This document shows positions 46,661-56,176 of a stretch of 64,000 nt of DNA, in pieces. The DNA is from Prolixibacteraceae bacterium (lineage in GTDB: Bacteria > Bacteroidota > Bacteroidia > Bacteroidales > Prolixibacteraceae). Each line of letters opens with the position of its first letter. Position 1 is the first letter of the stretch. Under the pieces are notes generated by a model. The model made no database searches. It was not told the DNA's origin and was given only the letters and a program-made list of their open reading frames with translations. The stretch is taken from the NCBI GenBank assembly GCA_009773765.1, contig WTWZ01000003.1, forward strand, positions 1-64,000, written 5' to 3'. Made by a program: the position numbers and the translations under genes.

Positions 46661-47038
46661 TTATCCAAGCTGAATATATTTTTCAACGGTACTTATTAAT
46701 TGCTGCGCCGAAAATGGCTTTGAGATGTATTCGTCCATTCCAACGGCCAGACATTTCTCTTTATCGTTTTCGTAAGTGTTTGCAGTTACAGCAATTATAA
46801 TAACCGGTTTTTCAATATTGTTTATTTTTTCAAATTTTCTGATTTCAGCAGTTATTTCATAACCGTTCATTTCTGGCAACATAATATCCATTAATATTAA
46901 ATCGTAACTTCCTTTCTTAAAAGTTTCAAAAGCTTTCCGGCCATTGGCAACTGGTGTTATTTTGCAGTTTAATTGTTTTAAATTAAACATCACCACTTTT
47001 TGGTTCATTAAATTATCTTCAACTAAAAGTATATTCAA
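46661..47038 (-). CDS. Stand-alone CheY-like response regulator
   Basis: 125 residues, receiver domain only. Phospho-acceptor Asp51 (LILMDIMLPEMNG), the acidic pair in VEDN, a Thr in AVTA and the Lys in YISKPF are intact. No output domain and no kinase next door, so it probably relays to another protein. The start is TTG at 47038 (no ATG before MNILLVEDN); ruvB begins 9 nt downstream. Confidence 0.88.
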   Translation of the reverse strand: MNILLVEDNLMNQKVVMFNLKQLNCKITPVANGRKAFETFKKGSYDLILMDIMLPEMNGYEITAEIRKFEKINNIEKPVIIIAVTANTYENDKEKCLAVGMDEYISKPFSAQQLISTVEKYIQLG

Positions 47039-47474
47039 AACTCAAGTATTATTAATATTTATAATTTAACAAATATAAAACTTAATGATACTTATTATAT
47101 CCTGTTGATAGTTGTTAATTTTTATTTTTCATTTTTTATAAAGATAATTTTAACATACTTTTAAAACTATTTTAAACATATTTATATAGATTTAATATGT
47201 TTAAACAGAAATAAATAAGATTGTTTTTTAACAACTGTTAGCAGCTTTTTATTGTTATATATTATCACTATTAACAGGTTTGTAATCTGTTAATATTTAT
47301 AGATTAAAAAATAGAAAGTTTAGGAGATTTATTTATGGAACTGTTTATATGGTTTAAAAAATGAAAAATGCAAATTTTGTTTTAAAAGTTTACTTTTGTT
47401 TTTTGAGCAGTATATGAAGAATTATTAACAATTGAGTATTTTGTAAAAATCTGTTTTATAAATATTTAAAATTA
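47039..47474. other. Very AT-rich divergent intergenic region
   Basis: 436 nt between the response regulator and the DUF4175 operon, clearly more AT-rich than the neighbourhood. It contains a 9-bp inverted repeat, TATTAACAG (47269-47277) and CTGTTAATA (47287-47295), and a -7 box TACTTTTG (47391-47398) 77 nt before the DUF4175 gene. I found no TTATCCACA-like DnaA boxes, so an origin is not supported. Confidence 0.5.
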
Positions 47475-50400
47475 ATGTCAGAAAAATTTAACATACTTGT
47501 TGATAAGCTGAATTCATTTAAATTAAAATATTACGCTTATAAGATTTTAAAGGGCGCGTTGATTTTGCTTTTGCTTGTTTTAATGATTTACACAATTTTT
47601 TCAGTTATTGAGTATTTTGTTTTTTTCTCTGCCGAAATTAGAAAATTAGTATTTTTTGGTTTTCTGATTTTTACTGGCCTGCTTCTGGTTCAGTTTATAG
47701 GATTACCTCTTTTAAAAATGTTAAGATTATTAAAACCTATTGATTTAAAGGAAACTACAAAAATTATTCAGAATCATTTTACAAGTATTGAAGATAAGCT
47801 TTTAAATATAATTGAACTAAACAATTTACCCAAAAATCAATATTCAAACGAACTAATTCTGGCCAGTATCGACCAGAAAATTGAACAACTAAAAGTATTT
47901 GATTTTAATGAGGCTATTCAGTTTAAAAATATCAAATATGTAATTATATATTTTATAATAAGTGTTTTTATATCGCTCGGAATTTTTTTTACCAATAAAA
48001 ATGTTTTTATAGATTCAACTAACCGGTTGGTTCATTATAATACCATATTTGTAAAGCCGGCCCCGTTTACATTTCAGTTAGGGAATACGGAGCTAAAAGT
48101 AAAAAAAGGTGATTCTTATCTGGTGAAAGTTAAGGTTACAGGTTCAGAAATACCGGAGATTGTTTATATTAATATTGAAGGAAACAAATATCTGATGAAA
48201 ACATCGTCGGCAGGTTCTTTTGAATATGAAATGGTTTCAGTTATAAATGACGTAAATTTCTATTTTACCGATTTAAAGTACAATTCAGAAAAATTTAGTT
48301 TGAAGTTGTTGCCAAAACCCGGAATAACACAGTTTAAAACCACAGTAGTTCCCCCTGCATACACGGGGCTTCAAACCATAGTTTTGGAAAATATGGGCGA
48401 TTTACAAATACCGAATGGGGCAAAAGTGGAATGGAGTTTTAAAGGAATTGATATTGATTCAGTATTTATTGTTGTTCGTGATTCAGTAAAAGTTGTAGCA
48501 TCTGAAATTAATAATGCATTTGCTGCGGAAACAAGGTTTTTTAAATCAACAAAATATAACGTATTTATTCAAAATGAAATTACTTCACCTGAGTTGGCAT
48601 TGTCGTATTCAGTTGAAGTAATACCTGATTTGTTTCCCGAAATAAAAGTAGGGCAAATGATTGATTCAATGCAGTTAACCCGTTATTATTTTAAAGGGAC
48701 TATAGGTGATGATTATGGTTTTTCAAATCTTCGTTTTCATTTTAACATCGATAATTCTGATTCCAGTATCACAATACCTTTTGTAAAAATGTTGACCGAC
48801 CAGGATTTTTATTTTGCGTTCGATTTTAAGGATTTGAACCAAACGGAAGGAGTGGTTTCTTATTATTTTTCGGTTACAGATAATGATGCTGTAAATAACT
48901 TTAAAACAACAACTTCCGATAATTTTATTTTTGAATTTCCCGATCGTGATGAGATTCTTGCAAAAGACAAGGAAAAATTTGAAGCCCTTCAGGAAAATAT
49001 TGATAAAAGCAGGGGACTGGCCAGGGAAATTAAACAAGACCTAAACAACCTGCAGTTAAAAAACATGGATACAAATATTTCTGATTGGGAAAAATCACAA
49101 ATGGTAAGCGATATTATTTCCAAACAGAACCAACTCGAAAAATTATATAATCAAATAAAACAGGACAATGAAAATTTAAATAACTATCTGAATTCTTTCG
49201 ATAAAAAGAACGAAGCTATTCAGGAAAAACAAAAGCAGATAGAAGAATTATTGGATGAGGTTTTTACAGATGAATTAAAAAAATTACTTGAAGAATTTAA
49301 TAAACTGGCCGATGAATTTAACAGCCAACGGTTGAATCAGCTATCAGAGAATATGAAATTAACTTTTGAGGATTTGGAAAAGCAACTCGAAAGAAACCTT
49401 GAAATGTTGCGTAAAATGAAAGTTGAACAGAAAATTCAGGATGTAATAGACCAGGTAAATCAAATAGCAAAAGAAGAATTCGATTTGGTTCAGGAACTTG
49501 ATGAAAAAAAGAATTTTGAAGAAGTAACTGGTAAAGTTTCAAAACACGAAGAACAAACAAAACAACTTGAAAACAATTTAAAAGAAGCGCTCGAATTAAA
49601 TAAGGAACTGTCAAAACCTATGAATTTTGATGATTTTGATGAAGAATTTGAAGATGTTGAAAAAAGTTTTCAGGACAGTAAAAATGAACTTAACAAGAAC
49701 AATAAAAAGAAATCAGGGGATAATTTAAAAAAGAGCGGAGAAAAGCTTCAAAATATGGCTTTTGGGATGCAACAAATGCTCGATATGAACACCAAACAGC
49801 AAAACATGGAAAACATTGCCAACCTGAAACAAATTTTAAGTAACCTCATTTTTCTCTCATTTGCGCAGGAAAATGTTTTATTGGGTTTAAATGGAATTGC
49901 TGATAAAGATCCGGCGTTGTTACAGATAAATAAAGACCAAAAGAGGATATATGAGCAAAGTAAGATTGTAAAAGATTCATTGTATTCGCTGGCATTGCGT
50001 ACGCCTCAAATAACAAATATGGTTAACAATGAATTACTTGCCATTGAAATAAACCTAAAAAAGGCAGGAGAGGAAATGCAGGAGGCGCTTTTTCCAAATG
50101 CAAGGGTAAGTCAGCAATTTGTGGTTACTTCGTTAAATAATTTGGCATTGATGCTAAACGAAGCGCTTGAAAATTTGGAAGAGCAAATGGCAAATGCGCA
50201 ACCCGGAGATCAGGAATGTGAGAATCCGGGAAATGGTAAACAGGGGATGAACCCGCTTAAACAGGCTTCAGAAAGCATTAAACAACAACTTGAAAGAATG
50301 ATTGAGCAAATGAAAAGCGGAAATCAGCAAAACATGAGTCAGCAAATGGGTCAAAGTTTAATGCAACACGAAATGATGCAGCAAATGTTGCGTGAAATGA

Positions 50401-50756
50401 TGAATAACGGCAGTGTTGGAAGCGATGCTAAAAAACAGTTGCAGCAAATTGACAATATGCTTGAACAAAATCGCAGGGAACTAATGAATAAATCAATAAA
50501 CGCGCAAACAATAGCTCGCCAAAATCAAATTACAACACGTTTACTTGAGGCAGAAAAAGCCGAATTGGAAAGAGAATTTGAAGATAAACGGGAGTCACAA
50601 ACAGCCGATGAATTTTACAGCAACCCGGTTAAGTTTTTCGAGTATAACACTAATGAGAATATAAGTATTGAATATTTAAACAAGAATTCTCATAAATTGC
50701 ACAACTTTTACAACAATAAGTACAAACATTATTTAAAAAATATAGAAACAAAGTAG
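47475..50756 (+). CDS. DUF4175-like large coiled-coil membrane protein
   Basis: 1,093 residues. Three N-terminal hydrophobic helices (about 27-45, 57-75, 155-175), a beta-rich periplasmic-type middle (VKPAPFTFQLGN, VVPPAYTGLQ), then long Glu/Lys/Gln-rich coiled coil (about 480-1050) with Met/Gln-rich stretches near 950-1000. This matches the DUF4175 proteins of Bacteroidota. Its stop shares one base with the GTG of the next gene. Function unknown; anchoring or sensing at the inner membrane is a guess. Confidence 0.85.
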   Translation: MSEKFNILVDKLNSFKLKYYAYKILKGALILLLLVLMIYTIFSVIEYFVFFSAEIRKLVFFGFLIFTGLLLVQFIGLPLLKMLRLLKPIDLKETTKIIQNHFTSIEDKLLNIIELNNLPKNQYSNELILASIDQKIEQLKVFDFNEAIQFKNIKYVIIYFIISVFISLGIFFTNKNVFIDSTNRLVHYNTIFVKPAPFTFQLGNTELKVKKGDSYLVKVKVTGSEIPEIVYINIEGNKYLMKTSSAGSFEYEMVSVINDVNFYFTDLKYNSEKFSLKLLPKPGITQFKTTVVPPAYTGLQTIVLENMGDLQIPNGAKVEWSFKGIDIDSVFIVVRDSVKVVASEINNAFAAETRFFKSTKYNVFIQNEITSPELALSYSVEVIPDLFPEIKVGQMIDSMQLTRYYFKGTIGDDYGFSNLRFHFNIDNSDSSITIPFVKMLTDQDFYFAFDFKDLNQTEGVVSYYFSVTDNDAVNNFKTTTSDNFIFEFPDRDEILAKDKEKFEALQENIDKSRGLAREIKQDLNNLQLKNMDTNISDWEKSQMVSDIISKQNQLEKLYNQIKQDNENLNNYLNSFDKKNEAIQEKQKQIEELLDEVFTDELKKLLEEFNKLADEFNSQRLNQLSENMKLTFEDLEKQLERNLEMLRKMKVEQKIQDVIDQVNQIAKEEFDLVQELDEKKNFEEVTGKVSKHEEQTKQLENNLKEALELNKELSKPMNFDDFDEEFEDVEKSFQDSKNELNKNNKKKSGDNLKKSGEKLQNMAFGMQQMLDMNTKQQNMENIANLKQILSNLIFLSFAQENVLLGLNGIADKDPALLQINKDQKRIYEQSKIVKDSLYSLALRTPQITNMVNNELLAIEINLKKAGEEMQEALFPNARVSQQFVVTSLNNLALMLNEALENLEEQMANAQPGDQECENPGNGKQGMNPLKQASESIKQQLERMIEQMKSGNQQNMSQQMGQSLMQHEMMQQMLREMMNNGSVGSDAKKQLQQIDNMLEQNRRELMNKSINAQTIARQNQITTRLLEAEKAELEREFEDKRESQTADEFYSNPVKFFEYNTNENISIEYLNKNSHKLHNFYNNKYKHYLKNIETK

Positions 50757-51163
50757 TGATAAAAAGGCCTCCTGAAATACTTGTAATAAACTCAGATGTA
50801 ATTGAGTTAAAAAAAGTTGAAACCTTTCTTACGGAAATCTTCAGGGAATACAATTTAGAAATGAAATATTTCAACAGGGTGTACCTTTGTATTTCAGAAG
50901 CGGTTATTAATTCAATAAAGCATGGAAATAAAAACGACAAAAATAAAAGTGTATCAATTGAAGTAAGTTATGAAGAGCCCGAAATAAGAATAAGGGTAGA
51001 AGATGAAGGAAATGGGTTTGATTTAAATCAAATAACAGATCCAACAAGTGAAAAGAATTTGAAAAACGAATCGGGTAGGGGAATTTTTATTATAAAAACG
51101 TTAACCAATCAAATTGAATATAACGAAAAGGGAAATCGAATTCAATTTAAATATAGAATGTAG
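50756..51163 (+). CDS. RsbW-like ATP-binding (HATPase) protein
   Basis: 135 residues, GTG start overlapping the previous stop by one base. The N-box EAVINSIKHGNK, G1 VEDEGNGFDL and G2 GRGIFII give a GHKL ATPase of the anti-sigma/RsbW kind. No anti-anti-sigma factor or sigma gene is nearby. It may phosphorylate or bind an unlinked partner. Confidence 0.85.
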   Translation: MIKRPPEILVINSDVIELKKVETFLTEIFREYNLEMKYFNRVYLCISEAVINSIKHGNKNDKNKSVSIEVSYEEPEIRIRVEDEGNGFDLNQITDPTSEKNLKNESGRGIFIIKTLTNQIEYNEKGNRIQFKYRM

Positions 51164-51600
51164 TGAGCAAAACTGAAATATTTTTTGAAGATATACAACC
51201 AGTAAAACTACACAAACCACACATTAAAAATGCTATTAAAAAATTGATTAATAAGGAATTAAAACTCTCGGGAGATTTGTCTATTATTTTATGTTCCGAT
51301 AATTACTTGCTTAATTTAAACATAGAATATCTGCATCATAATTATTTTACAGATATAATAACTTTTAATTATGTGGAAGGAAATAAGATTTCAGGGGATT
51401 TATTTATTAGTATTGAAAGAATAAAGGAAAATTCAGAAATATTCGAAACAAGCTGGATTAAAGAGTTATATCGGGTAATTTTTCATGGCGTGTTGCATTT
51501 GATTGGCTACAATGATAAAACGGATAATGAAACGCGGGCAATGAGAGAAAAAGAAGATTTATACTTAAGTGAAGTTGATTTTAGTGAGATAGAAATATGA
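51163..51600 (+). CDS. ybeY: rRNA maturation endonuclease YbeY
   Basis: 145 residues, GTG start overlapping the ATPase stop by one base. It processes 16S rRNA ends. The metal site HGVLHLIGYNDKTDNE has two His; the third His of the usual HGxLHLxGYDH is replaced, which I recall as common in Bacteroidota YbeY. Its stop overlaps the mnmG ATG by 4 nt. Confidence 0.92.
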   Translation: MSKTEIFFEDIQPVKLHKPHIKNAIKKLINKELKLSGDLSIILCSDNYLLNLNIEYLHHNYFTDIITFNYVEGNKISGDLFISIERIKENSEIFETSWIKELYRVIFHGVLHLIGYNDKTDNETRAMREKEDLYLSEVDFSEIEI

Positions 51601-53477
51601 TACCAGTATATGATGTCATTGTAGTTGGTGGCGGACATGCAGGGTGCGAAGCAGCAGCTGCAGCGGCAAATTTGGGGTCAAAAACTTTGTTAATTACGAT
51701 GGACATGACCAAATACGGCCAAATGTCATGTAACCCGGCAATGGGTGGCATTGCAAAAGGCCAGATTGTGCGTGAAATAGATGCGCTGGGAGGATATTCT
51801 GGAATAATAGCCGATAAAACAACCATTCAGTTTAGAATGTTAAATAAATCAAAAGGTCCTGCAATGTGGAGTCCGCGTGCCCAAAACGACAGGGCACGAT
51901 TTACCGAAATGTGGCGTGAAACACTGGAAAACATCCCTAATCTCGATTTGTGGCAAGACGTGGTTACACAGTTAATTATCAAAAATAAAATAGTTTCTGG
52001 AGTAAAGACAAAAGTAGGCATTGAATTTAAATCCAATACGGTAATACTCACAAACGGTACATTTTTAAATGGCCTTATGCATATTGGCCCAGCAAAAATA
52101 CAGGGAGGTAGAATAGGGGAGGCAGCATCTTATAACATTTCAGAACAACTTTTCGATTGTGGCTTTAAAATGGGTAGGTTGAAAACAGGTACACCGGTTA
52201 GAATTGATGGGAGAACAATTGATTTTTCAGTGTTAACAGAACAAAAAGGAGAAGAAGGCCATTATAAGTTTTCATATTTGCCTGGTACTGAGAGCAAATT
52301 AAAACAACGTTCTTGTTGGATTACACATACAAACAAAGAGGTTCATACTGAATTGGAAAAGGGTTTTGAAGATTCACCAATGTTTGATGGTACGATTCAA
52401 AGTACCGGACCTCGTTATTGTCCAAGTATTGAATCGAAGATTGTAACATTTTCTGAAAAAGAAGCGCATCAATTGTTTATTGAGCCCGAAGGTGAAAATA
52501 CCATAGAATATTATCTGAATGGTTTTTCATCTTCTTTGCCATGGGGTGTTCAATTAAAAGGATTACAAAAAGTAAAGGGACTCGAAAATGTGAGAATATT
52601 CCGCCCAGGCTATGCAATTGAGTACGATTATTTTGAACCAACACAACTTAATCACACACTCGAAACAAAAATTATAAAAAATCTGTTTTTTGCCGGTCAA
52701 ATTAATGGCACTACAGGTTATGAAGAAGCCGGCGCCCAAGGCATTATGGCCGGAATTAATGCCCATTTAAAATGCCATTATACAAAAGAGGATTTTATAT
52801 TAAGAAGAAATGAAGCCTATATAGGAGTTTTGATAGATGACCTTGTAACAAAAGGTGTTGATGAACCATACCGCATGTTTACAAGCAGGGCAGAGTTTAG
52901 GATTTTATTACGACAGGACAATGCAGATATAAGATTAACTGAAAAATCGTATAAATTAGGTTTGGCTTCGCTGGTCCGAATGAATTTGTTATACGAAAAA
53001 ATGAACCTGATTTCAGGAATTATTGAATTCGCAAAAGAATTCAGCGTTAAGCAAAGATTTGTTAATCAATTACTTATTAAAAAGAGCACGGCTGAATTAA
53101 AACAAAGTGTTAAACTTTATGATTTGATTTTAAGACCCCAGATTTCAATTTTTGATTTAATAGAATACATTGCACCGTTTAAAACGTATCTCGGAAAAGT
53201 GCCGGAAGGCAGAAGAATGGAAATTATTGAAGGGGCTGAAATTAACATAAAGTATTATGGTTATATTAGCAGGGAAAAAGGACTGGCGGATAAATTGGAG
53301 AGGTTTGAAAACATAATAATTGAAAGCAGGTTTAATTACAGTGAAATAAAATCAATTTCTACTGAAGCGAGACAAAAACTTGAAAAGATTAACCCGAAAA
53401 CTATAGGTCAAGCGAAAAGAATTCCGGGAGTATCTCCATCAGATATAAATGTGCTGTTGGTTTTATTGGGAAGGTAA
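51597..53477 (+). CDS. mnmG: tRNA uridine-5-carboxymethylaminomethyl modification enzyme MnmG
   Basis: 626 residues. FAD-binding VVGGGHAGCEAAAAAANLG, SCNPAMGGIAKG, GRLKTGTPVRIDGRT, TTGYEEAGAQGIMAGINA and TSRAEFRILLRQDNAD are all present. With MnmE it modifies the wobble uridine of several tRNAs. The gene is classically close to replication origins; a parS-like site follows its stop by one base. Confidence 0.97.
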   Translation: MIPVYDVIVVGGGHAGCEAAAAAANLGSKTLLITMDMTKYGQMSCNPAMGGIAKGQIVREIDALGGYSGIIADKTTIQFRMLNKSKGPAMWSPRAQNDRARFTEMWRETLENIPNLDLWQDVVTQLIIKNKIVSGVKTKVGIEFKSNTVILTNGTFLNGLMHIGPAKIQGGRIGEAASYNISEQLFDCGFKMGRLKTGTPVRIDGRTIDFSVLTEQKGEEGHYKFSYLPGTESKLKQRSCWITHTNKEVHTELEKGFEDSPMFDGTIQSTGPRYCPSIESKIVTFSEKEAHQLFIEPEGENTIEYYLNGFSSSLPWGVQLKGLQKVKGLENVRIFRPGYAIEYDYFEPTQLNHTLETKIIKNLFFAGQINGTTGYEEAGAQGIMAGINAHLKCHYTKEDFILRRNEAYIGVLIDDLVTKGVDEPYRMFTSRAEFRILLRQDNADIRLTEKSYKLGLASLVRMNLLYEKMNLISGIIEFAKEFSVKQRFVNQLLIKKSTAELKQSVKLYDLILRPQISIFDLIEYIAPFKTYLGKVPEGRRMEIIEGAEINIKYYGYISREKGLADKLERFENIIIESRFNYSEIKSISTEARQKLEKINPKTIGQAKRIPGVSPSDINVLLVLLGR

Positions 53478-53493
53478 TGTTTCACGTGGAACA
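53478..53493. promoter_or_regulatory. parS-like ParB-binding site
   Basis: TGTTTCACGTGGAACA; its reverse complement TGTTCCACGTGAAACA fits the bacterial parS consensus TGTTNCACGTGAAACA exactly. It lies just after mnmG and 7 nt before the apt ATG. It probably marks the chromosome region loaded by ParB for segregation. Confidence 0.8.
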
Positions 53494-53499
53494 AAATAA

Positions 53500-54024
53500 A
53501 TGCAAATGAACTTAAAAAACGAAATACGCGAGATTCAGGATTACCCAAAAAAGGGCATAAGTTTTAAAGATATCACCACATTATTAAGAAACAGCGCGGC
53601 GCTCAATTATGTTATCGACACAATTGTAAATGAATTTAAGGACAAAGGAATAACCAAGGTAGTTGGAATGGAAGCCCGAGGGTTTATATTTGGCGGCGCA
53701 ATTGCCAGTCGTCTAAATGCAGGGTTTGTCCCCGTTCGTAAAAAAAATAAACTGCCATATAAGGTTTTAACAGAGTCGTACAAACTTGAATATGGGGAGG
53801 ACAGAATTGAAATACATGCTGACAGTTTGGTAAATAGTGATGTTGTACTTATTCACGATGACCTCCTGGCAACTGGTGGCACTGCTCATGCGGCACTTCT
53901 GATGGTTGAAAGATTTGGTGTTGAAAAAGTGTACTTTAGTTTTGTCTGCGATCTCGAATTTATCGATACCCCGAATAAAAGAATTTTAAAGGAATATAAC
54001 CCGCATGTTTTAGTCAAATATTAA
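53500..54024 (+). CDS. apt: Adenine phosphoribosyltransferase
   Basis: 174 residues from ATG 53500; ATG 53506 gives the more usual MNLKNEI start. EIQDYPKKGISFKDITTLL, GMEARGFIFGGAIA and the PRPP loop VVLIHDDLLATGGTAHAA define it. It salvages adenine to AMP. Upstream 22 nt hold the parS-like site. Confidence 0.95.
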   Translation: MQMNLKNEIREIQDYPKKGISFKDITTLLRNSAALNYVIDTIVNEFKDKGITKVVGMEARGFIFGGAIASRLNAGFVPVRKKNKLPYKVLTESYKLEYGEDRIEIHADSLVNSDVVLIHDDLLATGGTAHAALLMVERFGVEKVYFSFVCDLEFIDTPNKRILKEYNPHVLVKY

Positions 54025-54027
54025 TAA

Positions 54028-55842
54028 TTGAAATATCATTCCGCAAATAGTAATTTAGAATATTTAAAATCTCTGGTTTCAGTACTTCCAAACAAGCCGG
54101 GAATATATCAGTTTTTCGATAATGTTAACACTATAATTTATATAGGAAAAGCAAAGGATTTAAAAAAAAGGGTTAGCTCTTACTTTACAAAAACACATGA
54201 TCACAGAAAAACTGCAATACTTGTAAGAAATATTACTGATATTAAACACCTGGTTGTTGAAAGCGAACAGGATGCTTTGCTTCTTGAAAATAACTTAATA
54301 AAAAAATATCAGCCCCGCTATAATATTCAATTAAAAGACGATAAAAGCTTTCCCTGGATTTGCATTAAAAATGAACTTTTTCCAAGAGTGTTTAAAACCA
54401 GGGAACTTGAACGCGACGGTTCAAAATATTTTGGTCCGTACACCTCAATATATACTGTGAGAACATTATTGGATTTATTTAAATCAGAATACAAATTACG
54501 GACCTGCAATTATAATCTAACACAGGAGAATGTTAAAAATCGAAGATTTAAAGTATGTCTTGAATATCACATCGGAAACTGTTACGGGCCTTGTGAAGGA
54601 TTTATTTCTGAAAATAAATATAACGAGGGAATAAGTGATATTAACAATATTTTAAAAGGTAATATTGCCGGTGTAATTAAGCACTTAAAAGGGGTAATGG
54701 AAGATTTGGCCCGAACACTTAATTTTGAAGATGCGGCAAAAATAAAGGATAAATACGAATCACTAAAACTTTATCAGAGTCGCTCCACTATTGTTTCTCC
54801 AACCATTACAGATGTTGATGTTTTTACAATAGAGGTGGATGAAAAATTTGCTTTTATTAATTATCTGAAGGTTATAAAAGGTGCAATTATACAAACATTT
54901 ACTCTTGAAATAAAGAAAGTTTTAAACGAATCTTCTGAGGAATTGTTGCTTTCAGGAATTGTAGAAATTCGCCAAAAGATTTTAAGTAATGCAAGGGAAA
55001 TATTAGTTCCATTAAAACTGGATTTCAACCTGGAAAATATTGTATTTAAGATTCCACAGAAAGGAGAAAAAAAGGAATTATTGAATTTGTCGCAAAGAAA
55101 TGCCAAATATTACCGGTTGGAAAAAGATAAACAAGAGGCATTTAAAAATCCAAAAATACGCGGGGAACAGTTGTTAAGCACAATAAAAAAGGATTTACAA
55201 CTTACAGAAATACCGGTTCATATCGAGTGTTTTGATAACAGTAATTTACAGGGAACAAATCCAGTGGCAGCTTGTGTAGTATTTAAAAATGGAAAACCAA
55301 ATTCAAAGGAATACAGGCATTATAATTTGAAAACTGTAGAAGGACAAAATGATTTTGCCTCAATGGAAGAAGTGGTTTTTCGCCGGTATTCAAGATTATT
55401 GAATGAAGAAAAACCTTTACCACAATTAATCGTTATTGACGGAGGGAAAGGACAACTTTCATCGGCAGTTAGTGCGCTTGAAAAATTAAATTTACGGGGG
55501 AAAATATCGATAATTGGGATTGCAAAAAAACTCGAAGAGATTTATTTCCCGGACGATCCTGTTCCAATCTATATCAATAAAAACTCTCAAACATTAAAAG
55601 TAATTCAACATTTACGGGATGAGGCGCACAGGTTCGGAATTACTTTTCATCGCGATAAAAGATCAAAGGATTTTATTACTTCGGAATTAAAAGCAATTAA
55701 GGGAATAGGGGAGATGACAGCCCAAAAATTGCTGAACGATTTTAAATCAGTAAAATCAATAAAGGAACAATCCTTAAAGTCATTAACTGATAGCATTGGT
55801 ACGTCAAAAGCACAAATCGTATTTGCTTATTTTCAAAAGTGA
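54028..55842 (+). CDS. uvrC: Excinuclease ABC subunit C
   Basis: 604 residues. GIY-YIG nuclease at the N-terminus (LPNKPGIYQFFDN, TIIYIGKAKDLKKRV), UvrB-binding UVR stretch near 215-245 (LNFEDAAKIKDKYESL), RNase H-like C-terminal nuclease (ECFDNSNLQGTNPVAACVVF), and helix-hairpin-helix (LKAIKGIGEMTAQKLL). It incises both sides of DNA lesions. Only TTG 54028 can start it; no ATG precedes the GIY domain. Confidence 0.95.
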   Translation: MKYHSANSNLEYLKSLVSVLPNKPGIYQFFDNVNTIIYIGKAKDLKKRVSSYFTKTHDHRKTAILVRNITDIKHLVVESEQDALLLENNLIKKYQPRYNIQLKDDKSFPWICIKNELFPRVFKTRELERDGSKYFGPYTSIYTVRTLLDLFKSEYKLRTCNYNLTQENVKNRRFKVCLEYHIGNCYGPCEGFISENKYNEGISDINNILKGNIAGVIKHLKGVMEDLARTLNFEDAAKIKDKYESLKLYQSRSTIVSPTITDVDVFTIEVDEKFAFINYLKVIKGAIIQTFTLEIKKVLNESSEELLLSGIVEIRQKILSNAREILVPLKLDFNLENIVFKIPQKGEKKELLNLSQRNAKYYRLEKDKQEAFKNPKIRGEQLLSTIKKDLQLTEIPVHIECFDNSNLQGTNPVAACVVFKNGKPNSKEYRHYNLKTVEGQNDFASMEEVVFRRYSRLLNEEKPLPQLIVIDGGKGQLSSAVSALEKLNLRGKISIIGIAKKLEEIYFPDDPVPIYINKNSQTLKVIQHLRDEAHRFGITFHRDKRSKDFITSELKAIKGIGEMTAQKLLNDFKSVKSIKEQSLKSLTDSIGTSKAQIVFAYFQK

Positions 55843-56176
55843 CATTTCTTCTTCCGGCAATCATTGAACATAATCTGACCAGAATTCTGCTATAGTTCAG
55901 TTTTTTGAATTGAATTTAACGACAAATAAAAATTCTGATTTTTGCATTAAAAAGTACCGGAACGTATTGCTTAACCATCAGATAATTAGATAAATAGATG
56001 CACAATTGTGAATCCTGCAAAAACAGGGATTAACCAGATTCGGCTTAGCGGGAGTAAAGTATTTAAAAACATCTGCTGATAATGGGCGATATATTAAATT
56101 CTGACGCAGTATTGCACAACAAAAATTCCAAATCTGACTTCAGGAAAACGACCGGAAATTTTTTTAAAAACTTTGG
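55843..56176. other. Intergenic region between convergent uvrC and rsgA
   Basis: 334 nt, AT-rich. I see no coding frame of quality, no strong hairpin with a T-run and no repeat. Nothing can be assigned. Confidence 0.4.

Noticed and set aside
47039-47474. Replication origin (oriC)
   Set aside because: AT-rich but without any DnaA box I could find, and no dnaA or other initiation gene nearby.
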